Source: an uncultured Eubacteriales bacterium
Lineage (GTDB): Bacteria > Bacillota > Clostridia > Oscillospirales > CAG-272
Reading direction: 5' to 3'
DNA: 31,521 nucleotides
Assembly: GCA_905187695.1 (NCBI GenBank)
Contig: CAJJIY010000018.1
Span: 1 to 31,521 of the forward strand
Shown here piece after piece: positions 13,145 through 21,900 of this stretch; the stretch's first letter is position 1, and each line of letters opens with the position of its first letter. Below the pieces are notes generated by a model, which was given only the letters and a program-made list of their open reading frames with translations, had not been told where the DNA came from and ran no database searches. The position numbers were made by a program, and so were the translations under genes.

Positions 13145-13561
13145 TTCGTCGGTTGGATCGACAGCACGATCAAACATATTGACCCGTTGCACCGCGCACA
13201 GCATTTTACGCCGAGAAAGCCGGGCAGTCCATACTCGCGCCCGAATATCGAACGCCTCATTTGGCTTGATGGGCAAGGATTGATTCATCCGAAGATTCGG
13301 AAAAGCGTGATTGACCTCATCCGTGCGCCGTATGTCTTTCCGGAAGATATTTCGAATGCGATACAAGCCGACTTAGCCGCGTGGGAAAATTATCAGTCGT
13401 TCCCGGAGGGCTACAAACGCATTCGCATTGCCTATATTGATGCGGCGCGAAAACGCCCTGTTGAATTTGAAAAACGCCTGCACAACTTCAATATAAAAAC
13501 GCGGGCGGGCAAGATGATTCCCGGTTTCGGCGGGATCGCCAAATATTATGGGAGCAAGTGA
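13145..13561 (+). pseudogene. 5'-truncated YdeI/OmpD-associated family gene
   Basis: From about residue G-W-I-D-S-T onward the frame matches the YdeI/OmpD-associated (DUF1801-related) family: 'GWIDSTIKHID', 'RAQHFTPRKPGS', then 'LAAWENYQSFPEGYKRIRIAYIDAARK' in pieces, ending 'IPGFGGIAKYYGSK'. Members usually have some 50-60 residues before GWIDS that include a start and a 'W..W' region; here the frame instead runs back into the tRNA-Pro remnant with unrelated sequence and no ribosome site. The gene therefore lost its 5' end, probably through integration of the element or a rearrangement at the attachment site. The C-terminal part has no internal stop. Confidence 0.65.
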
Positions 13562-13578
13562 AGAAAGTATGGGGTACT

Positions 13579-13634
13579 GAGATAAACCCAAAGGGACGAA
13601 CAGCTTTGGCTGCTCGTCCCTTTGGGTTTATCTC
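13579..13634. terminator. Long perfect hairpin between the YdeI remnant and the DUF4349 gene
   Basis: Two 21-nt arms (13579-13599 and 13614-13634) are exact reverse complements. The loop contains a further CAGC/GCTG pairing. Lying between convergent genes it could end transcription from both sides, although the T-run is weak (TTGTTTTT on the plus strand). The rest of the gap to 13683 shows nothing else. Confidence 0.6.
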
Positions 13635-13683
13635 TTGTTTTTGTAGCAACGGTTGTAAATCTTATTGTCTGACATTATTGGCG

Positions 13684-14565
13684 TCATTTCTGCGCTTTCT
13701 TTTTCTTGGCGGATCTGAAGACAATCAACAGGATTACGCCGGAAATGACGGCAATTACAAGAAGGAAGGGAAGCATATAAAGGAGAGCCACAAAGAAGCT
13801 GGTCATTGCGGAAGCAAAAGTGCTCCAACTTTGCCGGAAGGCATAAGAAACGCGGCTGCCAAAATGCTCGGATTCAGGCGCATAGGTTTTCACCTCGTTT
13901 ACCGCAAAGTAGACCGTGGCATAACTGATGCGGTTGTCGTAAAGGCGGATCTGTGTTTCATAGCGGTCGATTTCTTCCATCACATCATAGAGCCGTTCAT
14001 GAATCTTCAGCACTTCATCCGTGGTGGTAGCGTTTTTGAGCATGGCGTCCAGCGCGGTCTTTTCGGAGCGCAGCGTCTCAAGACGCGCGGCAAGATCATA
14101 ATAAGAAGCAGAAACATTATTCTGCGAAATCTCCGAACGCAGGATTTTTACCTGATCGTTCGGTACGCCGGCAAGAAATGTGTCCAGATTGGCTTCCGGA
14201 ATCCGTGCGGTGAGTGCGGCATTTCTACGGTTGCCGTCCTCGCCGGTTCCGTTTCCGCTGGCGCTTTCGAGATATCCGCCGGCCTTCACAACGCTTTGCT
14301 TCAGGGCTGGAAGCGCCGTATCATAGGCGGTAGTTTCCAGCGTAAGACGGGCAGTCCGGATGATTTTTTCTTCGGTGAGAAGACCATCGACTTTGCCTTT
14401 GGATGAATCTTCCGCAATGTGAACACCGGAATCCCCGGGGGCTTTGCCCTCTCCTTTGGAAGAGCCGGATGACGAGTCGGAACCGCATCCGGAAAGCAGG
14501 CAAACAAGGGAAAAAAGCAGGCAGAAAAGGAGCAGGGCAGAAAGGAAACGGATTCTATTTTTCAT
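13684..14565 (-). CDS. DUF4349 lipoprotein
   Basis: This is a 293-residue envelope protein. It starts with a lipoprotein signal peptide ending in the lipobox LSGC (Cys27), followed by a Ser/Gly-rich linker (about 28-60). The DUF4349 domain spans about 65-290: 'KIIRTARLTLETTAYDTAL', 'VVKAGGYLESAS', 'ARIPEANLDTFL', a coiled-coil stretch 'YDLAARLETLRSEKTALDAML', 'ATTTDEVLKIHERLYDV', then one transmembrane helix and a Lys-rich end. The family is widespread in Firmicutes and has no settled biochemical role; some members stand near anti-sigma-like systems. AAGGAGGTTTTT precedes the ATG. It lies 30 bases after valS on the same strand and is probably transcribed with it. Confidence 0.88.
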   Translation of the reverse strand: MKNRIRFLSALLLFCLLFSLVCLLSGCGSDSSSGSSKGEGKAPGDSGVHIAEDSSKGKVDGLLTEEKIIRTARLTLETTAYDTALPALKQSVVKAGGYLESASGNGTGEDGNRRNAALTARIPEANLDTFLAGVPNDQVKILRSEISQNNVSASYYDLAARLETLRSEKTALDAMLKNATTTDEVLKIHERLYDVMEEIDRYETQIRLYDNRISYATVYFAVNEVKTYAPESEHFGSRVSYAFRQSWSTFASAMTSFFVALLYMLPFLLVIAVISGVILLIVFRSAKKKKAQK

Positions 14566-14595
14566 AAAAACCTCCTTTGTGCGTGTGTGAGCCGC

Positions 14596-17313
14596 TCAGT
14601 TCAATTTTTGAAGTGCATCGGCCACACCTTTTTGGTTTTCCTTCAGTTTTTGCAGTTTGGCACGCTCGCCGTTCACCACGGCGGCCGGTGCCCGCGAAAC
14701 AAAGTTTTCGTTGGAAAGCTTTGCTTCCGCGCGGCGGATGTCTTCCTCCAGTTTGGTCAGCTCGGCCGAGAGGCGGGCTTTTTCTTTTTCGGTGTCGATG
14801 ATATCGGCCAGCGGCAAAAGCACCGTGGCCGAATCGGTAACGATCTGCACCGCGCTGTCGGCCGATATGACGGCCGGGTCAAAGGAGTCTGCCACCTGCA
14901 GGCCGGAAGCAAAGGCCAACCGGCGGAAAAACGGCTCGGTTTCCGGCCCGAAACTTTCGGGATAGGCTGTGGCAAGATAAATATGCGCTTTACGGGCGGG
15001 CGGTACATTCATTTCATTGCGGCGGGCGCGGATGGCGCGGATAACGGCAATAAGGCGCTCCATATGCGCCGCTTCGCCGGAAAAGTCCAGTGCTTCGTCC
15101 GGCTCTGGATAGCGATCGATCATGATGCTTTCGGCCTCGTGGGGAAGGGACTGGTAGATTTCTTCCGTGATGAAAGGCATGAACGGATGAAGCAGCTTCA
15201 GCGTGCCGACCAGCACAAAAGCAATGACATTCTGCGTGACGAGGTTCTGATGCGTGTCTTTTTCCGACAGGCTTGCCTTGGATAGCTCAATATACCAATC
15301 GCAAAAGACATCCCAGAGGAAATCATAAAGATTGGAGAGCGCCACGCCGATTTCATAGTGATCCAGCGACTGGCGGACGCTTTTCACGGTGCGGTTGAAG
15401 GCGGTAAGGACCCATTTGTCCTCGGTGGCCAGTTCTTCTTTTTCTGGCAGTTGAATCTTGTCAATGGTCAGATTCATGCGCACAAAGCGGGAAGCGTTCC
15501 AGAGCTTGTTGGCAAAGTTGCGTGCCGCCTCGATCTTTTCGTCCGAAAAGCGCATATCGTTTCCGGGCGAGTTGCCGGTGGCCAGCGCAAACCGGAGTGC
15601 ATCCGCGCCGTATTCGTCAATGATCTTGAGCGGGTCAATGCCGTTTCCGAGCGATTTGGACATTTTCCGTCCCTGCGCGTCCCGCACAAGTCCGTGAATC
15701 AGCACCGTGTCAAAAGGCACTTCGCCGGTGTAAGCCAGTGCCGAGAAAATCATACGGGAGACCCAGAAAGTGATGATATCATAACCGGTCACCAATGTGT
15801 TGGTGGGATAGAAATAGTCAAGGTCCTCGGTTTTTTCCGGCCAGCCGAGTGTGGAAAAGGGCCAGAGCGCCGAGGAAAACCAGGTGTCCAGCGTGTCGGG
15901 ATCCTGGCGCATTTCTTTGCCGCACGCAGGGCAGAAGGCTTTTCCTTCTTTGGTAACTGTGATTTTGCCGCACTCATCGCAATAAAACGCCGGAATCCGG
16001 TGTCCCCACCAGAGCTGGCGGGAAATGCACCAGTCGCGGATGTTCTCCATCCAGTGCAGATAGTTCTTCTCAAAGCGTTCGGGAACAAAGCGGGTGTCTT
16101 TTTCCTTCACGGCTTTGATGGCGGGCGCGGCCAGAGGCGTCATTTTCACAAACCATTGCTTGGAGACCATCGGTTCAATGGCCGAATGGCAACGGTAACA
16201 GGTGCCGACTTCGTGTGTCAGTGGCTCGGTTTCTTTGAGATAACCGCCCTTTTCAAGGTCGGCGAGAATGGCGGCGCGCGCTTCTTTGGTGGTCATGCCG
16301 GCATATTTACCGCAGTCCAGCACGGCCGGTTCGTCAGCCGTTGCTTTACCGGAGGCCAGCAGTTCGGCCGCTTCGGCGGCGTCGGCCGCGCCGGTCATAT
16401 GTCCGTCGTAAGTGAAGACGCGGAGAATGGGCAGGTTGTGGCGTTTTCCCACCTCGTAGTCGTTGGGGTCGTGCGCCGGGGTGATCTTCACTACGCCGGT
16501 ACCCTTGGTCATATCCGCGTGCTCGTCGCACACAATGGGAATTTCTTTGTCAAGAAGGGGGAGAATCACATGACAGCCGTGCAGATGCGTATAGCGAGGG
16601 TCGTCCGCATTGATGGCCACGGCTGTGTCGCCCAGCATGGTTTCGGGGCGGGTGGTGGCCAGTTCCAGTTTTTCGCCGGTTTCTTTTACGGGGTAAAGCA
16701 GATGCCAGAAGTTCCCGTTCTTCGTTTCGTATTCCACTTCGGCGTCCGAAATGGAAGTGCGGCATTTGGGGCACCAGTTGACCATCCGGTTCCCGCGGTA
16801 AATGAGCCCCTTGTCATACAGGCGCACAAAAACCTCTTTGACGGCTTCGGAACAGCCTTCGTCCATGGTAAAGCGCAGACGGCTCCAGTCGCAGGAAGAT
16901 CCCATGCGTTTGAGCTGAGAGACAATCCGGTTGCCGTACTGTTCCTTCCATGCCCACGCGCGCTCAAGGAAGCCCTCGCGGCCGAGGTCGTCTTTGGTCA
17001 GGCCTTCTTTGCGCATGGCCTCCACGATCTTGGCTTCGGTGGCGATAGAGGCATGATCCGTGCCGGGAAGCCAGAGCGTGCAGAAGCCGCACATCCGCTT
17101 ATAACGGGTGAGGATGTCCTGCAGGGTATTGTCCAGCGCGTGCCCCATGTGCAGTTGTCCGGTGATGTTCGGAGGCGGCATGACGATGGTGTAGGGCTTT
17201 TTCTTTTTGTCAATGGCCGGGGTGAAGTAACCCTTTTCACACCAGCTCTGATAGATTCGTTCCTCAAACTCGCCCGGGGCGTAGGTTTTCGGAAGTTCCT
17301 GATAGGAAGACAT
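14596..17313 (-). CDS. valS: Valyl-tRNA synthetase
   Basis: This 905-residue class Ia synthetase charges tRNA-Val with valine and edits threonine. The HIGH motif is 'PPPNITGQLHMGH' at residues 46-58. The KMSKS loop is K550-M-S-K-S, followed by LGNGIDP. The CP1 editing domain lies between them, and 'WFSSALWPFSTLGWPE' is typical of ValRS. The C-terminal coiled-coil arm ('EKEKARLSAELTKLEEDIRRAEAKL') ends the protein and binds the tRNA. The length is normal. The start follows GGAGGTAATGA. The leader is only about 35 nt from the predicted transcription start, so there is no room for a T-box riboswitch. Confidence 0.97.
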   Translation of the reverse strand: MSSYQELPKTYAPGEFEERIYQSWCEKGYFTPAIDKKKKPYTIVMPPPNITGQLHMGHALDNTLQDILTRYKRMCGFCTLWLPGTDHASIATEAKIVEAMRKEGLTKDDLGREGFLERAWAWKEQYGNRIVSQLKRMGSSCDWSRLRFTMDEGCSEAVKEVFVRLYDKGLIYRGNRMVNWCPKCRTSISDAEVEYETKNGNFWHLLYPVKETGEKLELATTRPETMLGDTAVAINADDPRYTHLHGCHVILPLLDKEIPIVCDEHADMTKGTGVVKITPAHDPNDYEVGKRHNLPILRVFTYDGHMTGAADAAEAAELLASGKATADEPAVLDCGKYAGMTTKEARAAILADLEKGGYLKETEPLTHEVGTCYRCHSAIEPMVSKQWFVKMTPLAAPAIKAVKEKDTRFVPERFEKNYLHWMENIRDWCISRQLWWGHRIPAFYCDECGKITVTKEGKAFCPACGKEMRQDPDTLDTWFSSALWPFSTLGWPEKTEDLDYFYPTNTLVTGYDIITFWVSRMIFSALAYTGEVPFDTVLIHGLVRDAQGRKMSKSLGNGIDPLKIIDEYGADALRFALATGNSPGNDMRFSDEKIEAARNFANKLWNASRFVRMNLTIDKIQLPEKEELATEDKWVLTAFNRTVKSVRQSLDHYEIGVALSNLYDFLWDVFCDWYIELSKASLSEKDTHQNLVTQNVIAFVLVGTLKLLHPFMPFITEEIYQSLPHEAESIMIDRYPEPDEALDFSGEAAHMERLIAVIRAIRARRNEMNVPPARKAHIYLATAYPESFGPETEPFFRRLAFASGLQVADSFDPAVISADSAVQIVTDSATVLLPLADIIDTEKEKARLSAELTKLEEDIRRAEAKLSNENFVSRAPAAVVNGERAKLQKLKENQKGVADALQKLN

Positions 17314-17357
17314 TCATTACCTCCGAGATATATAGATGACAGTGGAATTCGTACAAT

Positions 17358-17386
17358 AGTATAGCACGATTTTGTTTTTCTGTCAA
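17358..17386 (-). promoter_or_regulatory. Sigma-A promoter of valS
   Basis: On the minus strand TTGACA (17381-17386) and TATACT (17358-17363) are separated by 17 bases. The leader to the ATG at 17313 is short, and no T-box specifier or antiterminator structure is visible. Confidence 0.85.
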
Positions 17387-17455
17387 TTATCCGCCCAAAG
17401 AAAAGTATCACTGCGGGGAGAAAAGAAAAATGTCAAAAATTATTTGAAAAAGGAC

Positions 17456-17484
17456 TTGACAGGAAAGGCGCTTTTTGTTATAAT
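17456..17484 (+). promoter_or_regulatory. Consensus promoter of tRNA-Thr
   Basis: TTGACA (17456-17461), 17 bases and TATAAT (17479-17484): a perfect consensus promoter 23 bases before the tRNA, divergent from valS. Confidence 0.9.
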
Positions 17485-17507
17485 ACACCATGTTGACCGC
17501 GAAATTT

Positions 17508-17583
17508 GCTGCTATAGCTCAGTTGGTAGAGCACGTCATTGGTAATGACGAGGTCATCGGTCCGAATCCGATTAGCAGCTCCA
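17508..17583 (+). tRNA. tRNA-Thr(GGT)
   Basis: The 76 nt fold as a full cloverleaf: acceptor GCTGCTA with TAGCAGC, D-stem GCTC/GAGC, anticodon stem CGTCA/TGACG around TTGGTAA (anticodon GGT), variable loop AGGTC, and T-stem ATCGG/CCGAT, with CCA encoded. The T-loop is TCCGAAT, so position 55 is C where almost all tRNAs have U (pseudouridine). Confidence 0.93.
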
Positions 17584-17627
17584 GCAAAAGAGCCGTTGCC
17601 ATGGCAACGGCTCTTTTGCTGTATTTT
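17583..17627 (+). terminator. Terminator of tRNA-Thr
   Basis: A near-complete palindrome at 17583-17620, centred on GCCATGGC and with arms from AGCAAAAGAG to CTCTTTTGCT, is followed by GTATTTTTTT. Confidence 0.9.
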
Positions 17628-17662
17628 TTTGCCCGTTATGGGGGTAAATCCGTCACTTTCCC

Positions 17663-17691
17663 TTGACAAAGTGGGTGGGATGCGTTACAAT
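17663..17691 (+). promoter_or_regulatory. Promoter of the zinc-ribbon membrane protein/lipoprotein operon
   Basis: TTGACA (17663-17668), 17 bases and TACAAT (17686-17691), about 35 bases before the TTG start codon. Confidence 0.82.
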
Positions 17692-17725
17692 AAATAAGTA
17701 AGCAAAAGAAAAGGAGGGGAGAGAA

Positions 17726-19192
17726 TTGGTCTGTAAATATTGCGGAACCGAGGGCCGCGGTTCTTTTTGCGCCTGTTGCGGTGCGCCACTGAACGAAGAC
17801 GAAGCGCCCCAAAGCGAAAAGGCCATTGTGGCGATGGGTAAAGAAGAGCGCCCCACCAATCATCGTAAACCGACAATCCGGCTGCGCATGGTTTTTGCGC
17901 CGACGCTTACGCTGTTTTTCCCGGTTCTTTTCCTTTTTTCCGATCTTTTTATACTCTTTACAAAAGATCTTTATACGCTTGAAGCGTCCGGCACGGATCG
18001 CTTTTCGTTGCTGTTTTCGCGTTTGCTCGATTCTGCTTATGATGCCAATGCGGTCAGCGATCTGGTGGCCAGTACTTATGGGGCGGGCACCACGCTTTAC
18101 GAAACCGTTTCTCTTCGAAGCGTGTGGGCGGCCGTGACAAGTGGCTCCGCAGGAGAACTGTCGCTCTTTACGGTGCCGGTTCTTTTTATGGCTGTCATGA
18201 TATTGCTCAGCGTTGGTTGCGGTCTGCTTATTCTTTTTTCGGGCGGACGGATCCTGCGCCGGCCGCTTTTTTCGGATTTTATGGTCTTTGCCGGCGGCAC
18301 GGCGGCACTTTCGCCGCTTCTTTCCAATCTGTTGTTGCGCATATCGGCCCTTTCAAAAGGCGGTTTTGTCGCCGCGGATGAACTGATGAGCCGCGTGATT
18401 TTTTCTTTTGAATCGCTTTGCTATATCGGCATCTCGCTTTCTCTTTTCCTGCCCGCCATGGTCATGCTTCGTCGCTGTGCTTCTTTTGCCAATGGATTTC
18501 GTACGCTGTATATGCCGGCGCCTTTCCGCTGTGCAGGGGATCGTGCGTTTCCGTTTATGCGGATTTTTTCGCTTCTTTGCGCGGGTGTTGCGATGCTTTG
18601 CCCGTTCCTCTTTTTCTTCACGGATGTTTTTTCTTTCGGTAAGCTTTCGCCACGCTTTGATTTTTCTTCTTTCGGGAAGAATGTGAAGAGCGCGGCCGCT
18701 CTTCTGGCACAGATTTTCCGTGATATGAAAGAAGGCGGGAGCATTGCGCAGATGGCGGCTCCTTTTGATACTTTTTTCCGGCTGTTTCTGCTGCCGGTGA
18801 TGCTTTTTGCGTTTCTTCTGGCGCTGATCTGCGTTCTCAGAGTGGCATTTGTGCGGGGGGACTGTTCCAAAAGCAAAAGAAAGCGTCGGTTGCTTTTACG
18901 ATTGAGTCGCCGAGCACGCGCGCCGCTTTTTTCGCCTTTTATTCTGGCAACCGCCCTGCAGACGGTGGCAGTCATTTTGCTTTTGTTGCGTTCGCATCTG
19001 ATTTTTCATCTGAATTTTTCTTCGGTTTCAGAGACGCTGACGCTGCTTTACGCCACTGTTTTGTATGTGAAAAACAGTTTTGGAACCACCACGCTTTTTG
19101 CCCTGATTGCCTTTGTCGGCGGAGTTTTCTCCATACTGGCCGGATATGCTGCCGGAACGGTACTTCGCCTTTCCGGCCGGTCGGGTAAGTGA
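17726..19192 (+). CDS. Zinc-ribbon polytopic membrane protein of unknown function
   Basis: This is a 488-residue protein. It appears to start with TTG at 17726 after AAGGAGGGGAGAGAA. The N-terminus is a zinc ribbon with two Cys pairs, C3-x2-C6 and C15-x2-C18 ('VCKYCGTEG', 'FCACCGAPL'). A short charged linker leads into about nine or ten hydrophobic segments that fill the rest (first at about 55-80, last at about 455-480). Short cytoplasmic loops are Arg/Lys-rich ('SKSKRKRR'). Such zinc_ribbon_2-plus-membrane proteins are common in clostridia and mostly uncharacterised. The next gene starts 24 bases after the stop and encodes a lipoprotein, so the two may act together at the membrane. Confidence 0.82.
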   Translation: MVCKYCGTEGRGSFCACCGAPLNEDEAPQSEKAIVAMGKEERPTNHRKPTIRLRMVFAPTLTLFFPVLFLFSDLFILFTKDLYTLEASGTDRFSLLFSRLLDSAYDANAVSDLVASTYGAGTTLYETVSLRSVWAAVTSGSAGELSLFTVPVLFMAVMILLSVGCGLLILFSGGRILRRPLFSDFMVFAGGTAALSPLLSNLLLRISALSKGGFVAADELMSRVIFSFESLCYIGISLSLFLPAMVMLRRCASFANGFRTLYMPAPFRCAGDRAFPFMRIFSLLCAGVAMLCPFLFFFTDVFSFGKLSPRFDFSSFGKNVKSAAALLAQIFRDMKEGGSIAQMAAPFDTFFRLFLLPVMLFAFLLALICVLRVAFVRGDCSKSKRKRRLLLRLSRRARAPLFSPFILATALQTVAVILLLLRSHLIFHLNFSSVSETLTLLYATVLYVKNSFGTTTLFALIAFVGGVFSILAGYAAGTVLRLSGRSGK

Positions 19193-19215
19193 ACTTTTGG
19201 AAAGGAGCGGAATCT

Positions 19216-20811
19216 ATGAAAATAGTTGCCAGAGTGCTTTGCCTGTTGTTGGCGTGCGTTATTTTTATCGGGAGTTTTGCCGGTTGCGCGGCCGTTCACC
19301 GTCCGCTTTCCTATCTGAAAGACGCCACGCTGAAGACCGTGAATGCCTCGGTCGGCGGAGAGTTTCTTTCTCTTTTGAAAAGCGCATTGGAATCCGGTTC
19401 GATTTCCCTTTCTTACACGGCCGGACCGGAAGCAAAGACCGATCTCCGGGCAGGGAACGGCACCTTTTATTTTGACAGAGAAGGCGAGCGTTTCTCGGCG
19501 GTGGGGGCGCTGACTTTCGGCGACCGGACTTTTGACGGGAATTTTTATCTTTCACGCAATGAGGCGGTTCTTTCCTCGGACAGCCTGTTTGGGTCAAACG
19601 ATTTTGGAATTTCTTTTGGTACGCTTGAAAGCGACCTTAAGAATTCCATTTTCCGCAACAACAGCGGCACGGCATATGCCCGGCCGGAGATTGGCGAAAA
19701 CACTGCCGCCACCGCAAACCATTTTGTCAAAGATGTGTTTACTCTTTTTACCGGCCTGGAAAAAGATCTGTCTTTGCTTGACAAAGAAAGCGGGCGTTTT
19801 CTGGATATCCTTTCGCAGTATGCCCGCTGTGACAGTTACCGGGAAAACGGGCGACTTTATTATACGGTTTATGTGGATAATAACAGTTTGTCCCGCGCCC
19901 TGCGGGATACCTATACCAAACTGCGGAAAGATAAAAAGTTCTGCAATCAGCTCACTGAAATTGCCGCTGCGCGGGATCGCCTTGTGACCGCCGGCACCGG
20001 TGTGAAAGTCAAGGACTGGAGCGACCGGTTGGATTACTGGCTGATGAGCGAGGCCGAGATCGACGCGCTTTGCGCCAAAGTGGATGCCGCCACGCCGTTT
20101 CTTTTCCGTCTCAATGCCACGGTGCGCCGTCTGACCGGTCATGCCGAATCGTTGTCTTTTTCCTTCTCCGAGCAGGAGAAAGAAAAGCTTTCGGCTTCCG
20201 TTTCTTTGGACAAAGACGGCAACGCAGTCCTTTCTCTGCGTCTTGGCAATGTCACCCGTCAGCTTTCCTTTACCGTTACAAAAGATAAACGCCGCTCCTT
20301 CGAGGCAACTTTGCTGTACACCCGCCAACCCGACGGAGAAGAAGCGGCCATTTATCGTGGGGCGTTGCTGTTGAACCGCAAGGACGGCGCGTTCACTCTT
20401 TCGCTTTCAAAAGAGAACGAAACACGCGTTTTTGCCGGTACTTTTGAGAAAAACAGCCACAAACTCGCTCTTGACATCAATCAGATCAAACTCAACGACG
20501 AAGAACGCGCCGGCCGCTTTTCACTGACAATCAGCGACAAGGCCGATTTTCCCGCTGCGCCTGAGTATACCAATCTGGCGACTGTTTCGGAATCCCGCTT
20601 TGCCGCCGTGGAGCCGAGAATAAAAGAAGCACATTCGGCTTTACGCGCTTGTATAGAAGAGGCGGATTTCTCCTTTGTCGGCGTATGCAATTATTTCCTT
20701 TCGGTACTTGGCGTGGACGAAACAATCCCTGAAAAAGAACCGGATGAAAAACCCGAAGAGAAACCCGATAAAGAAACCGAAGAGATCGCCGGAGAAACCT
20801 CCGGAAATTAA
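19216..20811 (+). CDS. Large lipoprotein of unknown function
   Basis: This is a 531-residue exported lipoprotein. ATG at 19216 is preceded by AAAGGAG; an in-frame upstream start at 19189 lies in the previous gene's end and is less likely. The signal peptide 'RVLCLLLACVIFIGSFAGC' ends in a lipobox cysteine. The mature part is rich in beta-strand-like alternation with recurring motifs such as 'NGTFYFDREGERFSAVGALTF' split over two strands, suggesting a repetitive beta structure. The last 30 residues are a Glu/Lys/Pro-rich tail ('EKEPDEKPEEKPDKE'). No enzyme motif is visible. It is co-transcribed with the zinc-ribbon membrane protein, and a shared envelope role is the only inference I can support. 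Confidence 0.8.
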   Translation: MKIVARVLCLLLACVIFIGSFAGCAAVHRPLSYLKDATLKTVNASVGGEFLSLLKSALESGSISLSYTAGPEAKTDLRAGNGTFYFDREGERFSAVGALTFGDRTFDGNFYLSRNEAVLSSDSLFGSNDFGISFGTLESDLKNSIFRNNSGTAYARPEIGENTAATANHFVKDVFTLFTGLEKDLSLLDKESGRFLDILSQYARCDSYRENGRLYYTVYVDNNSLSRALRDTYTKLRKDKKFCNQLTEIAAARDRLVTAGTGVKVKDWSDRLDYWLMSEAEIDALCAKVDAATPFLFRLNATVRRLTGHAESLSFSFSEQEKEKLSASVSLDKDGNAVLSLRLGNVTRQLSFTVTKDKRRSFEATLLYTRQPDGEEAAIYRGALLLNRKDGAFTLSLSKENETRVFAGTFEKNSHKLALDINQIKLNDEERAGRFSLTISDKADFPAAPEYTNLATVSESRFAAVEPRIKEAHSALRACIEEADFSFVGVCNYFLSVLGVDETIPEKEPDEKPEEKPDKETEEIAGETSGN

Positions 20812-20815
20812 AAGG

Positions 20816-20845
20816 AGCGCCGCGTTTTATGCGGCGCTTTTCCTT
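20816..20845. terminator. Shared terminator of convergent genes
   Basis: AGCGCCGC and GCGGCGCT (20816-20823 and 20831-20838) pair with a 7-nt loop, followed by TTTCCTTTT on the plus strand. The stem overlaps the stop of the minus-strand YlbJ-like gene. Confidence 0.78.
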
Positions 20846-21900
20846 TTGAAAAAAGCAAACAGAGAGAGTGCGCAGAGCAGGATGCCCACTCCAAGCAAAA
20901 TCGGCGTGGCCCCAAAAGAGGCAAACGCGCTTTGATCAGAAGATAAAAACGGTTGCCTCCAAAACAGGTAGAGCCGGGCAGACAGGAGCGAAAGACCGCC
21001 CGCTCCGAATTTGGCCAAAAGATAGGCGCCCATGCGGATTTTTTCTTCTTCCAGCACGGCAAAAAGCTGAAGCGCGACCGAAAGCCCCCCAAAACCGGCA
21101 AAAAAAGCGCAGAAAAGAAAGGCAATAAACGGCGGAAACGCTGTTACCGCGGCACTGATGCCGGCCGTCATCTCCAACATTCCGCACAGCGTCACAAGCA
21201 GATTTCCGGAAAGTTTCAGTCTTGTGCAAAGTGCCGTGAAGCATCCGGTAATGCCCGAAAAAAAGAGTACGAAGGCCGCAACGGTGAGAAAGGTAAAAAA
21301 AGCGTTTTTGACGCTGGAAGTCAGGTCGCCCGCGTTGACATTTCCGCCGCAATGAGTCATTTTTCCCTTTGATGGCGGCGTGCCGCCGGCCAGATGCAGG
21401 AGGATGCCGATCACGGCGTTGGATAACAGCAGGGAAAAAAAGAGAAAGATCCCCGCATTCCGGTTTCCGAACAGGCCTTCTCCCACGGCGCCGATCAAAA
21501 AGCCGGAACTCGGATTCCCGCCGAAAAGACAAAGGCGCGTCAGTTCTTCTTTTGAAATTTCATTTTTGCGGTATAGCGTCAGCGCACAGACGGTACCCAC
21601 CGGAAATCCGCACAATACGCCGAGAAAATAGGCCGCCGTTCCGGCGTCGCTCAGCCCGAAAAGAAAACGGCAGGGTTTTCCCAGAATGACCGAAAAAAGC
21701 CGCCCCGCGTCCAGTCGCACCAACAGTTCCGAGAAAACCAGAAACGGGAAAAGAGAGGGCAGCAGCGTCTCGCAGACCAGTGACAGACCGTGTCTCACGC
21801 CGTCCATGGCAACGGGCGCATTGAGTAAAAGCAGAAAAAGTAAAAAGAGGACAAAAAGGAGAAAAAAGAGGGAACCCTTTGGCCAGGATTTTTCACGCAT
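20827..21900 (-). CDS. ylbJ: YlbJ-like sporulation integral membrane protein (nucleoside-recognition domain)
   Basis: This is a 357-residue membrane protein. The start at 21900 follows GGAGGAATATGCG; the longer frame to 21963 lacks this site. About eight hydrophobic segments are seen. The YlbJ/Gate pattern is present in 'CETLLPSLFPFLVFSELLVRL', then 'FLGVLCGFPVGTVCALTLYRKNEIS' and 'CLFGGNPSSGFLIGAVGEGLFGN', each read in short pieces. YlbJ is a sigma-E-dependent sporulation protein in Bacillus needed for heat-resistant spores, and related Gate-domain proteins move small molecules. Here it lies divergently from yqfC-yqfD, another mother-cell sporulation pair. Name by family resemblance; orthology is not proven. 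Confidence 0.78.
   Translation of the reverse strand: MREKSWPKGSLFFLLFVLFLLFLLLLNAPVAMDGVRHGLSLVCETLLPSLFPFLVFSELLVRLDAGRLFSVILGKPCRFLFGLSDAGTAAYFLGVLCGFPVGTVCALTLYRKNEISKEELTRLCLFGGNPSSGFLIGAVGEGLFGNRNAGIFLFFSLLLSNAVIGILLHLAGGTPPSKGKMTHCGGNVNAGDLTSSVKNAFFTFLTVAAFVLFFSGITGCFTALCTRLKLSGNLLVTLCGMLEMTAGISAAVTAFPPFIAFLFCAFFAGFGGLSVALQLFAVLEEEKIRMGAYLLAKFGAGGLSLLSARLYLFWRQPFLSSDQSAFASFGATPILLGVGILLCALSLFAFFKRKSAA

Noticed and set aside
12800..13366. 188-residue minus-strand frame ending across the tRNA-Pro region
   Set aside because: Its KFKSCHSDQ stretch is a translation of the tRNA T-arm and CCA end and the rest covers terminator and antisense sequence. It is not a protein gene.
15358..17364. 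668-residue open frame on the plus strand
   Set aside because: Antisense shadow of valS; the composition is that of reversed valS codons and the valS motifs are complete on the other strand.
17314..17386. Possible T-box riboswitch upstream of valS
   Set aside because: The consensus promoter leaves a leader of only about 35 nt, too short for a T-box, and no T-box sequence is seen.
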